DNA of 64,000 nucleotides, taken from the NCBI RefSeq assembly GCF_014852685.1, contig NZ_JACZDF010000005.1:124001-188000 (forward strand). The letters are read 5' to 3'. Positions 56,276 through 64,000 of this stretch are shown in pieces (the first letter of the stretch is position 1; each line of letters opens with the position of its first letter). The position numbers were made by a program, and so were the translations under genes. The stretch comes from Flavimobilis rhizosphaerae (GTDB lineage: Bacteria; Actinomycetota; Actinomycetes; Actinomycetales; Cellulomonadaceae). The notes beneath the pieces are model-generated. The model did no database searches, was not told the origin of the DNA, and was given only the letters and a program-made list of their open reading frames with translations.

Positions 56276-58744
56276 TCAGGCGATGGGCTTCGCCGGCGCG
56301 TGCCAGATGCGGTCCAGGTAGTCCTGGATCGACCTGTCCGACGTGAAGAAGCCGGTGCGCGCGACGTTGAGGATCGCGGACCGGGTCCACGCGTCCTCGT
56401 CCCGGTATGCGACCTCGACCCGGTCCTGGGTGTCGACATAGGACCGGTAGTCCGCGAGGACCATGAAGCGGTCCTTGTAGAGCAGATCGGAGATGACGAA
56501 CTCGAACGCCGTGCGGTCGCCGTCGGAGAACAGCCCCGAGGAGATGAGGTCGATCGCGCCACGGAGGCCGGCGTCGACCTCGTAGTAGGACGTCGGGTTG
56601 TAGCCCCGGTCCTCGAGCGCCTGCACCGCAGGCTCGTCCATGCCGAAGAGGAAGAAGTTCTCGTCGCCGACGAGCTGGCGGATCTCAACGTTGGCGCCGT
56701 CGTCCGTCCCGATCGTCAGGGCGCCGTTGAGCGCGAACTTCATGTTGCCCGTGCCCGACGCCTCCTTGCCCGCGAGCGAGATCTGCTCCGAGAGGTCGGC
56801 CGCCGGGATGAGTCGCTCCGCAAGGGTGACGTTGTAGTTCGCCGGGAACGCGATCCGCAGACGACCCTCGAGCTCGGGGGCGTTGTTGACGACCGCGGCC
56901 ACCCGGTTGATGAGGTGGATGATCTCCTTGGCCATCTTGTAGCCGGGAGCGGCCTTGGCACCGAAGACAACGACGCGCGGCTGCAGGTCGGACGCCTTGA
57001 CCTCGCCCTTGAGGACGCGGTCGTAGAGCGTGACGACGTGGAGCAGCTTGAGCATCTGACGCTTGTACTCGTGCAGGCGCTTGACCATGACGTCGTAGAG
57101 AGCGTCGGCCGGGAGCTCGATGCCGTCACGCTGCGCGAGCAGCCTGACGAAACGCTCCTTGTTGGCCTGCTTGACCGCGCGGAACTCGGCGCGGAACGAC
57201 GCGTCGTCCGCGAACGGTTCGAGCTTGGCGAGCTGCGCGAGGTCGTTCGTCCAACCCGTGCCGATCGCCTCGTCGAGGAGCCCAGAGAGGCCCGGGTTCG
57301 ACAGGCGCATGAACCGTCGGGGCGTGACGCCGTTCGTGACGTTCGTGAACTTCTCCGGCCACAGGGCCGAGAAGTCGTCGAGCACCTTGTCCGCGAGGAG
57401 CTGCGAGTGCAAGGCTGCGACACCGTTGACCTTCGTCGAGCCGACCGTCGCGAGGAACGCCATGCGCACGGCGCGCTCCGGGCGCTCCTGAATGATCGAC
57501 ATGCGGCGCACACGGAGCTCGTCGCCCGGGTACGTCTCGCGCACCAGGCCGAGGAAGTCCTCGTTGATCCGGTAGATGATCTCGAGGTGGCGCGGCAGCA
57601 GGCGGCCGAGCAGGTCGACCGACCAGACCTCGAGCGCCTCGGGCAGGAGCGTGTGGCACGTGTAGTTGAACGTGCGACGCGTGATGTCCCACGCCTCGTC
57701 CCAGCCGAGACCGCGCTCGTCGAGGAGGATGCGCATGAGCTCCGGAACGCCGATGACCGGGTGCGTGTCGTTGAGCTGGAAGACCACGCGCTCGGGGAGC
57801 GTCGAGAGGTCGTCGTCCCGCAGGACGGTGTCGAGGTAGTCGCGCAGCGACGCGGCGACGAAGAAGTACTGCTGCTTGAGGCGCAGCTCCTTGCCCTGGG
57901 GCGTCGAGTCCTCCGGGTAGAGGACCTTCGAGATGTTCTCGGCGACCGTCTGGCGACGGACGGCGGACTCGTAGTCGCCCGAGTTGAAGATCTGCAGGTC
58001 GAAGGCGTCGGTCGCCTTGGCCGACCACAGTCGCAGCGTGTTGACGTTGCGGGTCTCGAAGCCGGGAACCATGTAGTTGTACGGGACGGCGAGAACCTGC
58101 TCGGCGGGGACCCAACGGGTCCGGGGGGCGCCGGTCTCGTCCGTGTACTGCTCGGTGTGGCCACCAAAGTTCACGGTGACCGAGTTCTCGGGCTGCGCGA
58201 GTTCCCAGGGGGATCCCTTGACGAGCCAGCGGTCGGGCTGCTCGACCTGGCGCCCGTCGACGAACGTCTGGCGGAAGATGCCGTACTCGTAGCGGATGCC
58301 ATAGCCGATCGCGGGGATCGACTTTGCGGCGAGGGAGTCGATGAAGCACGCGGCGAGGCGGCCGAGGCCGCCGTTGCCGAGCCCGGGCTCGGTCTCGTAC
58401 GCCGTGAGCTCGTCGAGGTCGAGCTCGAGCTCGGCAAGAGCCGTGCGCGCGACCTCCGTGAGGGCGGTGGACAGGAGTGCGTTCTCGAGCTGCGGTCCCA
58501 TGAGGAACTCGGCCGACAGGTAGGCGACGGTCTTCGCCTTGGCTGCGCGGTGCGAGGCCTGCGTGGCGATCCAGCCGTCGACCATGGCCGAGCGGACGGT
58601 ACGCGCGAGTGCCTGGTACAGGTCCTCCGTGCGGGCGTCGACTAGGTCGACGCCCTGCTCGTAACGGAGCTGACGGCAGAACTCGCTCTTGAACGACTCC
58701 ACGGTCGTGGGGGAGGAGATGAACCTCTCGATGTTCTCAGTCAC
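56276..58744 (-). CDS. glgP: Glycogen/maltodextrin phosphorylase
   Basis: PLP-dependent GT35 phosphorylase releasing glucose-1-phosphate from glycogen, 822 aa. Family blocks are YLSAEFLMGPQLENALL, GNGGLGRLAACFIDSLA, RYEYGIFRQ, QLNDTHPVIGVPELMRIL, NYTCHTLLPEALE and the PLP region EASGTGNMKFALNGALTIGT (Lys in NMKF). The GTG at 58744 is selected because TAGCGT on the minus strand lies 7 nt upstream (leaderless); a GTG three codons upstream overlaps the -10 itself. Monocistronic. Confidence 0.96.
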   Translation of the reverse strand: MTENIERFISSPTTVESFKSEFCRQLRYEQGVDLVDARTEDLYQALARTVRSAMVDGWIATQASHRAAKAKTVAYLSAEFLMGPQLENALLSTALTEVARTALAELELDLDELTAYETEPGLGNGGLGRLAACFIDSLAAKSIPAIGYGIRYEYGIFRQTFVDGRQVEQPDRWLVKGSPWELAQPENSVTVNFGGHTEQYTDETGAPRTRWVPAEQVLAVPYNYMVPGFETRNVNTLRLWSAKATDAFDLQIFNSGDYESAVRRQTVAENISKVLYPEDSTPQGKELRLKQQYFFVAASLRDYLDTVLRDDDLSTLPERVVFQLNDTHPVIGVPELMRILLDERGLGWDEAWDITRRTFNYTCHTLLPEALEVWSVDLLGRLLPRHLEIIYRINEDFLGLVRETYPGDELRVRRMSIIQERPERAVRMAFLATVGSTKVNGVAALHSQLLADKVLDDFSALWPEKFTNVTNGVTPRRFMRLSNPGLSGLLDEAIGTGWTNDLAQLAKLEPFADDASFRAEFRAVKQANKERFVRLLAQRDGIELPADALYDVMVKRLHEYKRQMLKLLHVVTLYDRVLKGEVKASDLQPRVVVFGAKAAPGYKMAKEIIHLINRVAAVVNNAPELEGRLRIAFPANYNVTLAERLIPAADLSEQISLAGKEASGTGNMKFALNGALTIGTDDGANVEIRQLVGDENFFLFGMDEPAVQALEDRGYNPTSYYEVDAGLRGAIDLISSGLFSDGDRTAFEFVISDLLYKDRFMVLADYRSYVDTQDRVEVAYRDEDAWTRSAILNVARTGFFTSDRSIQDYLDRIWHAPAKPIA

Positions 58745-59048
58745 GGGTTGCACGCTACCCGTCGGAGGCTCCAGTTGCCATGACCTTGGGCCCTCGCGTT
58801 GCAACGCGTACACCCGCTGCCATGGGCCCGGGTCTGCCACTGCGGCAGTGCGGACGCCGCGCCTGCCGCGAGAACGTGCGGTTCCGTTGCGCCGAGACCG
58901 CGCGGCCGCGCGCGGGGTGGTGCTGAAACACATTCACGATGTTGCAGAAACGTTGCAGAAACATGGGATGAAAGAGGTGCGCCCTTCCAGAGGGTTCCAC
59001 CCGAATCTACGATGAACCTACGGCCTCGACGACGAGGGGGTGCAGGCC
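58745..59048. other. Divergent gap between glgP and the hypothetical membrane protein
   Basis: Holds the glgP -10 TAGCGT (58752-58757, minus) and a plus-strand TACGAT (59008-59013) for the next gene. Direct TTGCAGAAACRTG-like units occur twice near 58938-58970, in an A-rich stretch. No gene is seen. Confidence 0.4.
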
Positions 59049-59402
59049 ATGCTCATCGCACTGGCATCGTGCGTGGTCGCCATCGCCGGCGTCACGCTCG
59101 TCGTCAGCACCGCACGCCGGCGTGACTCCAGGCCCGGACCGAATCCTCTCCGTGCGCTCGACCTCCAGATGCGCCTCTCGAGGCTGGCCGCCGAGGTGCG
59201 CCGGATCGACGGGGACCGCACGATGCTCGCCCGCGCCCACCACTTGCGCGTCGCGCTCGAGGCCTACGACGCCCTCCTCTCGGAGGCGTGCACGCTCGCT
59301 GACGGTGCCGCGTGCGAGGTCGCGCCCCTGGGGACGGCGACCCGCGACACCATCCGCCTCGACCGCGAGCTCCTGCTCAGCGTGCGCGGCTGGAGCTGGT
59401 GA
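59049..59402 (+). CDS. Hypothetical membrane-anchored protein
   Basis: A 117-aa protein with one N-terminal transmembrane helix (MLIALASCVVAIAGVTLVVS) and a charged helical cytoplasmic or periplasmic part (LDLQMRLSRLAAEVRRIDGDR, LRVALEAYDALLSEACTLAD). The ATG at 59049 follows GAGGGGG; a GTG at 59040 is too near the ribosome site. The 3' end overlaps the convergent membrane gene by 26 bp. I recognise no family. Confidence 0.65.
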   Translation: MLIALASCVVAIAGVTLVVSTARRRDSRPGPNPLRALDLQMRLSRLAAEVRRIDGDRTMLARAHHLRVALEAYDALLSEACTLADGAACEVAPLGTATRDTIRLDRELLLSVRGWSW

Positions 59403-59958
59403 GCCGTACCGCCACGGCGCCGAGCCCGACGACGCCGACGGCACCCAGGACTCCGAGCCACCCCGGCAGGTCCGTGTCGACGAGTGCGAGGAGCGCGACG
59501 AGAGGGACGACGACGCAGCCGACGAGCACCGTCGACCGGAGAGCTCGCCCGACGAGCCGCACGTCCACCCCGACGTCCCGGAGGTCGGAACGTGAGGCGG
59601 CGTCCGCGAGGAGCGACAGGTGGACGGCGGCCGGCAGCAGCAGCGCGAGCGCAGCCGGACGCAGCCCCGGGTCACCCGCCGCGAGCGCGGCGCCCACGAT
59701 CGTCACCCCGACGAGCACGGCCCACGTCCCGCCCGGCACGAGGGCGCTCACGAGCAGGGGGCCGAGGATGAACCACGTGATGACCGCCGGACCCAGAAGG
59801 GCGTACGCCCCGGCGACGAGCAGCACCGCGACGACACGCAGCATGAGCAGCGGCACGGTGCGCACGTCCTCGAGCCGGACGCGCGGCGGACGCCCCGGGC
59901 CGGCGGGGCCGAGCAGCGTATGCCGCGCGCGCGCGACCCACGAGGGACGGGGGATCAT
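59377..59958 (-). CDS. Integral membrane protein at the end of the MoxR operon
   Basis: A 193-aa protein with about six hydrophobic segments (VPLLMLRVVAVLLVAGAYAL, VITWFILGPLLVSAL and others). The ATG at 59958 overlaps the DUF58 stop by four bases. It is the last gene of the DUF4129-MoxR-DUF58 operon. Function unknown. Its 3' end overlaps the plus-strand hypothetical gene by 26 bp, so the transcripts are antisense there. Confidence 0.7.
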   Translation of the reverse strand: MIPRPSWVARARHTLLGPAGPGRPPRVRLEDVRTVPLLMLRVVAVLLVAGAYALLGPAVITWFILGPLLVSALVPGGTWAVLVGVTIVGAALAAGDPGLRPAALALLLPAAVHLSLLADAASRSDLRDVGVDVRLVGRALRSTVLVGCVVVPLVALLALVDTDLPGWLGVLGAVGVVGLGAVAVRLTSSSRAR

Positions 59959-61256
59959 CGCCGACCTCCGGGACGGACGCGTGACATCATGCGGAGCCGC
60001 TGCTCCGGGGTCGGGCCGGGCACGTCCCGTGCGGGTGCAGACCAGTCGACGAGCGTGATCCCTGCCGCCGCGAGGCGTTCGAGACGCAACGCGCGCTCGA
60101 GGCGCATGACACGCCACGCGAGACCCGACGCGCCGTCGGGCAGGACACCGCCCACGGGCGGGAGCACGTCGACCGCCCAGACCTCGTGACCCCGCGCGAG
60201 CCACACGAGCGCGGCCTCGGCCGCGTCGTCGTCGAGGAACGTCGACAGCAGCACGACGGTCGCTCCGGCCTGGAGCGCGGGCACGCGCGTGCGGCCGACG
60301 CTCCCGTGGTCGGGCCGCGCGAGGGCGAGCGCGTGGAGGATCCGCCGCAGGTGCCGCTCGCCCGCACCGGGTCGCAGCTGCGCCCTGCTGCGCCCGAGGT
60401 CGACGAGCCCCACCCTGTCACCGCGGCGCAGGTACGCGGTCGCGAGCGAGGCTGCCGCGGACCGCGCGAGGTCGAGCGATCCCGGGCGGTCCGGCCGCGG
60501 CTCGCCGAAGCCCGTCCATGCCGCGATGTCCTGCGCCATGTCGTCGCGGGAGTCGAGCACGACGACGACGTGGGCCTCGGACGTCGCGTGAGTGCGACGG
60601 ACGTAGATCTCGTCGAGCTCGGGCGACCGGCGCGCCGTGGCACGCCAGTCGATGCCGCGCATCCGGTCTCCCGGCGCGAACGGGTGCACGTCGCGCAGGT
60701 CGCCCCCGGACCCAGGACGGCGCGAACCGTGCGGGCCCGAGAGACCGCGGAGCCGTTGCGGGACCGGCACTTCCTCGAGCCGTCGCGCGACCGGGAGCAC
60801 GATCGCGTCCGTCGGAGCGACGTCCTCGAGCAACGCGACGGAGTCGAGCCCGTCGGACCATGCGATGCCGTGCGCGGCGAATCCGGGAACCCGTCCGGTG
60901 CGTGCGAGCGGGAGCGTCGCGGTGAGCGTCCGGTCTCCGTCGACGGCGACGAGCACGCCGACGGGGTCCGCGCCCGGGCTCGCGATCCGGACGAGCACCG
61001 TCGCGGGCGCGTCCGACGTGAGCGTCACGGGGGCGACGAGTCGCCGGTCGCCCGTGTCGTCCCGTGTCGTCGGCGTCCCCACAGCGAGGGAGACGTCGAG
61101 GAGGTCACGTCGTGCGACGAGAAGCCCGCCCGCGAGGGCGGCACCGACGAGCACGACGTCCGCACGGCTCAGCAGCAGCCCGACGACGCACAGGACGAGA
61201 CCGGGCCCGAGCCGAGCGACGGCTCCGGTCGCGCGACGCGCTCCACGGACCGTCAC
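59955..61256 (-). CDS. DUF58 domain protein
   Basis: A 433-aa protein with two N-terminal hydrophobic segments, a beta-rich middle and the DUF58 core VHPFAPGDRMRGIDWRATAR, EIYVRRTHATSEAHVVVVLD (a vWA-like motif). DUF58 proteins pair with MoxR AAA+ ATPases as substrate or adaptor proteins, with suggested chaperone or metal-insertase roles. GTG at 61256, 2 nt after the moxR stop. Confidence 0.87.
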   Translation of the reverse strand: MTVRGARRATGAVARLGPGLVLCVVGLLLSRADVVLVGAALAGGLLVARRDLLDVSLAVGTPTTRDDTGDRRLVAPVTLTSDAPATVLVRIASPGADPVGVLVAVDGDRTLTATLPLARTGRVPGFAAHGIAWSDGLDSVALLEDVAPTDAIVLPVARRLEEVPVPQRLRGLSGPHGSRRPGSGGDLRDVHPFAPGDRMRGIDWRATARRSPELDEIYVRRTHATSEAHVVVVLDSRDDMAQDIAAWTGFGEPRPDRPGSLDLARSAAASLATAYLRRGDRVGLVDLGRSRAQLRPGAGERHLRRILHALALARPDHGSVGRTRVPALQAGATVVLLSTFLDDDAAEAALVWLARGHEVWAVDVLPPVGGVLPDGASGLAWRVMRLERALRLERLAAAGITLVDWSAPARDVPGPTPEQRLRMMSRVRPGGRR

Positions 61257-61258
61257 GG

Positions 61259-62254
61259 TCAGGCCCGGACGTCGTGCCCGGCCGACGACGGCGTCGGCAC
61301 GGAGGAGAGCGCCTGCTCGACGACGACCGAGGGGGACAGGTCCGTCGCCCAGGCCTGCGGCGTGAGCGTGAGGCGGTGCGCGAGCGCGGGGACGGCGACG
61401 GCCTTGATGTCGTCGGGCGTCACCCACGTGCGTCCGTCGAGCACCGCGAGGCCTCGCGCGACGAGCACGAGTGCCTGCGTGCCGCGGGGGCTCGCCCCGA
61501 TCTCGACGCCGGGGTGCGTGCGTGTCGCCGCGACGAGCGCGACAGCGTACGCGACGACGTCGTGGGCGACGTCGACGGCCTCCGTGCCGGCCTGCATCGC
61601 GAGGAGCGTGGCGGGGTCGACGACCGGCGCGACCGTGACCTCCTCGCGGCGGCGCGCGAGGCGCCGACGGATGATCTCGGTCTCGCCCGCGGCGTCGGGG
61701 TGGCCGACGGCGAGCCGGAGCATGAAGCGGTCGAGCTGAGCCTCCGGCAGCGGGTACGTGCCCTCGTACTCGACCGGGTTGGACGTCGCGACCACGTGGA
61801 ACGGGCGTGCGAGCGGGTACGACACGCCCTCGACCGTCACCTGGCGTTCGGCCATCGCCTCGAGGAGCGCCGACTGCGTCTTCGGGGACGTCCGGTTGAT
61901 CTCGTCGGCGAGGAAGAGGCCGGTGAAGACGGGACCGGGCCGGAACTCGAACTCGCGCGTCGCCGGGTCGTAGACGTTCGAGCCCGTGATGTCGGCCGGC
62001 AGGAGGTCCGGCGTGCACTGGAGGCGTCGGAAGTCGAGCCCGAGCGCGGACGCGAGCGAGCGGGACGCGAGTGTCTTGCCCAGGCCCGGCACGTCCTCGA
62101 ACAGGACGTGGCCTCCTGCGAGAACGGTCGCGAGCGCGAGGCGGAGAGCCGGCCCCATCCCGACGATCGCGCCGCCGACGGCCTCGAGGACCTCTGCGCC
62201 GAGCCGTGCGACCTCGGCGACGGGCAGCGGGCTCGTGGTGCTGGGCTGGGTCAT
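61259..62254 (-). CDS. MoxR-family AAA+ ATPase
   Basis: A 331-aa AAA_3 ATPase. Walker A is FEDVPGLGKTLASRSLA, Walker B LFLADEINRTSPKTQSALLE, the sensor region VVATSNPVEYEGTYPLPEAQ and GRTWVTPDDIKAVA lid are all intact. MoxR proteins work as chaperone-like machines with vWA/DUF58 partners, as encoded next door. ATG at 62254 overlaps the stop of the upstream membrane gene by four bases. Confidence 0.92.
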   Translation of the reverse strand: MTQPSTTSPLPVAEVARLGAEVLEAVGGAIVGMGPALRLALATVLAGGHVLFEDVPGLGKTLASRSLASALGLDFRRLQCTPDLLPADITGSNVYDPATREFEFRPGPVFTGLFLADEINRTSPKTQSALLEAMAERQVTVEGVSYPLARPFHVVATSNPVEYEGTYPLPEAQLDRFMLRLAVGHPDAAGETEIIRRRLARRREEVTVAPVVDPATLLAMQAGTEAVDVAHDVVAYAVALVAATRTHPGVEIGASPRGTQALVLVARGLAVLDGRTWVTPDDIKAVAVPALAHRLTLTPQAWATDLSPSVVVEQALSSVPTPSSAGHDVRA

Positions 62255-62820
62255 CGGGATCCTCCTGGGAGCGGTGCGTGCATAGCGGGGCGGCCGGTCG
62301 TCACTGACGCGGGGACGGTGAGGCGCCGACCGGTCGGGTCGAGTGCCTCGAGCGCGGTGAGGCAGCGGTCGAGGTCGCGTGGACGCGTCTCGGTGCGTGC
62401 GTCGGCGTCGAGGAGTGTCGGGGCGCCCGCCCCGAGCAGCGTGCGGGCCCGGGCGACGTCGGCCGGCGTGACGACGAGTGGGAACCCGCCGTCGGATGCG
62501 ACGCCGTGGAGCGCGAGGAGCTGTGCAGCGAGGTCGCCGATCCGCCGCATGGTGCGCGGAGGGACGAGCCCCGAGCGTGAGCGCATCGACCAGACGAGCG
62601 CGGAGAGCTCGTCGCGGCGTCCGGCGGCCTGCGTGAGGCTGTCGGCCGCGAGGAGGGGCTCGTCCGTCGTCGCGAGCCGGTGCGTGACGACGACGTAGAG
62701 AAGGGGGAGGGCGCCGAGGACGAGGGCGTGGGTCCATTCGAGGACGAGGAGCCCGACGACGAGCACGACGAGCGAGAGCGCGGTGCCGAGCACGAGCCGT
62801 GCGCGGGGGAGCGACGTCAC
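62251..62820 (-). CDS. Membrane protein in MoxR operon
   Basis: A 189-aa protein with two N-terminal transmembrane helices (LVLGTALSLVVLVVGLLVL and ALVLGALPLLYVVVTHRLA) and a soluble C-terminal part (VTPADVARARTLLGAG, RDLDRCLTALEALDP). No named family recognised. GTG at 62820 overlaps the upstream stop. Gene position between DUF4129 and MoxR is recurrent in actinobacteria. Confidence 0.7.
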   Translation of the reverse strand: MTSLPRARLVLGTALSLVVLVVGLLVLEWTHALVLGALPLLYVVVTHRLATTDEPLLAADSLTQAAGRRDELSALVWSMRSRSGLVPPRTMRRIGDLAAQLLALHGVASDGGFPLVVTPADVARARTLLGAGAPTLLDADARTETRPRDLDRCLTALEALDPTGRRLTVPASVTTGRPAMHAPLPGGSR

Positions 62821-63557
62821 GGTCCCACCTCCGGGTGCTCGTCGCGCAGGGCGCCGAGGATCGACCCGAGCGCTGCACGTGAGGCGGCGACGTCGTCGGC
62901 GGTCGCACCGCCGCTCCCGTAGCGGACGGCCTCGTACGTCCTCAGGAGCGAGGTCGTCGCGGTGCTCGGTGCCCGGGTCGCGCGGAGGACGTCCGACGTC
63001 AGCTCGGCCTGAGTCTGGACCGGCTGGCGGACGACGCCCTCGCGCGCGACGGCCTCCTCGAGGACGAGCCAGGCCTGGACGACGGCCTCGGCCGGGTCCG
63101 GGACTCCGTCGAGCCGCTCGAGGGCCTCGGCGACCGCGTCGGCGACGACCTCGCGCGACGGCACGACCTGACCTGGCATCGTGTCGACCGTCATGGGGGC
63201 CTCAGGTACGGGCCGTGGCCGTCGTGACCACCAGGTGCGGACCGCTCGAGCGGCGACCGCGACGAGAAGGGCGAGCACGACGAGACCGAGGAGGATCATC
63301 ACCCACAGGACGATGTCGCTGCTGTTCTGCTGCTGCTCGGCGAGCTCGGTCGGTGGGGGCGGCGGAGGCTCGGAGGCCTCCTGCGTCGGGAGGGTGATCG
63401 AGAGATCGGGGTTCCAGCGCAGCTGCCACGGCGCCCACGCGAGGGCCCCGACGACGACGCACGCGAGCGAGACGAGCGCAAGGGTCGTCGTCGCGCGGGC
63501 ATGGCGCTGCGCGGGGTCCGCGGCCCGTGGCGCGCTCGTGGTGTCGTCGCTGATCAT
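62817..63557 (-). CDS. DUF4129-type protein, first gene of MoxR operon
   Basis: A 246-aa protein with two transmembrane helices (TTTLALVSLACVVVGALAW, DIVLWVMILLGLVVLALLV) and a C-terminal helical domain whose end (LLRTYEAVRYGSGGATADDV) fits DUF4129. Between the helices is a Pro-rich extracellular linker. The ATG at 63557 is 7 nt behind the -10 TACGCT (63565-63570, minus), so it is leaderless and heads the five-gene operon. Confidence 0.75.
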   Translation of the reverse strand: MISDDTTSAPRAADPAQRHARATTTLALVSLACVVVGALAWAPWQLRWNPDLSITLPTQEASEPPPPPPTELAEQQQNSSDIVLWVMILLGLVVLALLVAVAARAVRTWWSRRPRPVPEAPMTVDTMPGQVVPSREVVADAVAEALERLDGVPDPAEAVVQAWLVLEEAVAREGVVRQPVQTQAELTSDVLRATRAPSTATTSLLRTYEAVRYGSGGATADDVAASRAALGSILGALRDEHPEVGP

Positions 63558-63564
63558 CGGTGCC

Positions 63565-63570
63565 AGCGTA
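63565..63570 (-). promoter_or_regulatory. MoxR operon promoter (-10)
   Basis: TACGCT on the minus strand, 7 nt before the DUF4129 gene ATG and within the 19-nt gap to the DUF3866 gene. Confidence 0.5.
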
Positions 63571-63576
63571 CGGGGC

Positions 63577-64000
63577 TCAGCGCGATGCCCGAGGGAGGCT
63601 GGTGAGGTGAGCCGCGTGCACGCCGGCGACGGCGGCCGCGAGGAACGGCCACGGGTCGGCCTCGAGGTCGCGTCCCATCGTCGACAGGCCCACCGGGGTG
63701 CCGCGGAGTGCTGCGAGAAGCGCTGCGTCCGCCGGGACGTCGACGAGAGCGTGCCGTCCCGCCTCGAGGAGGGGGCGGGCGGCGCGGAATGCCGCGCGCA
63801 GCGCGTCGGCACCGCCCGGGACCGGGACCTCGTCGGTGACGGTGGGCACGACGACGTCCGACGGCGCGAGCGCGACGCGGCCGACGGCGGTGAGCGAGTG
63901 GTGCGACACACCGAGATGTCGCGCGCGGGCGTCGGTCGTCGAGACGCGGAGCGCCGCGACGCCCCGCCCGCCGAGCACGTGTGCCGCGTTGAGCGCCTCG
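63577..64000 (-). CDS. DUF3866 family protein (5' end outside window)
   Basis: Only the C-terminal 140 or so residues are in the window; the frame stays open to the edge, reading EALNAAHVLGGRGVAALRVS, RHLGVSHHSLTAVGRVAL and MGRDLEADPWPFLAAAVAG. These blocks (LNAAHVLGGRG, GVSHHS) are those of the DUF3866 family. Function is unknown. The gene stops 19 nt before the DUF4129 gene and may share transcripts with it. Confidence 0.8.
   Translation of the reverse strand, partial: EALNAAHVLGGRGVAALRVSTTDARARHLGVSHHSLTAVGRVALAPSDVVVPTVTDEVPVPGGADALRAAFRAARPLLEAGRHALVDVPADAALLAALRGTPVGLSTMGRDLEADPWPFLAAAVAGVHAAHLTSLPRASR

Overview
The window is about 70% G+C. It carries actinobacterial marker genes (whiA, rbpA, opcA beside zwf, a scpA-scpB-rluB-cmk-der run). 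Many genes start directly behind a -10 hexamer (leaderless transcripts) and many intrinsic terminators lack a U-tract. Together these point to a free-living actinomycete of the order Micrococcales, most plausibly in the Cellulomonas/Sanguibacter/Oerskovia neighbourhood. The order-level call is an inference from gene content and arrangement; the genus is a guess.

Layout. (1) 1-9.7 kb: a TerC-family transporter behind a leader that looks like the 3' half of a manganese riboswitch, a YciI-like protein, then uvrA-uvrC under a LexA-type box, followed by rapZ-yvcK-whiA. (2) 9.9-20.9 kb: central carbon block gap, pgk-tpiA, secG, rbpA; on the minus strand the pentose-phosphate set tkt, tal-zwf-(22-codon ORF)-opcA-pgl. 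(3) 21-29.8 kb: ctaB, xerD, parA-scpA-scpB-rluB-cmk-acyltransferase, der. (4) 29.9-32.6 kb: an FAD oxidoreductase and an MFS exporter.

(5) 32.67-37.3 kb: a 4.5-kb accessory island at the 3' end of tRNA-Pro(GGG). It is bounded by a 56-bp direct repeat (2 mismatches) containing the tRNA end and its terminator. It holds an intact IS3-family element with inverted repeats and a 3-bp target duplication, a WYL regulator plus YdeI-like protein, a divergent VOC-fold protein, and a chimeric IS481/IS3 remnant. No integrase is visible.

(6) 37.3-50.2 kb: tetR with a strong operator whose expected divergent target is missing, an alpha/beta hydrolase, a sulfatase-modifying-factor-fold protein with a 60-aa partner, a CopB-type copper ATPase under a CsoR-like operator with a small lipoprotein downstream, rtcB preceded by a 40-aa ORF and a long hairpin, a broken dihydrofolate-reductase-like gene, a TPP-riboswitch-controlled thiM-thiE-thiD/tenA operon, and an SPFH/zinc-ribbon pair resembling Bacillus YdjI/YdjG. 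(7) 50.3-64 kb: a Zn/Mn ABC importer, an orphan coding fragment, a MarR-controlled flavin oxidoreductase pair, glycogen phosphorylase, and a MoxR/DUF58/DUF4129 operon running off the edge behind a DUF3866 gene.

Most of the window is conserved core chromosome. I found no clear candidate for an entirely new defence or biosynthetic system. The least explained parts are the integrase-less tRNA-Pro island, the small ORFs (zwf-opcA, rtcB upstream, CopB downstream), the SPFH/zinc-ribbon pair and the orphan coding fragment after the metal ABC transporter.
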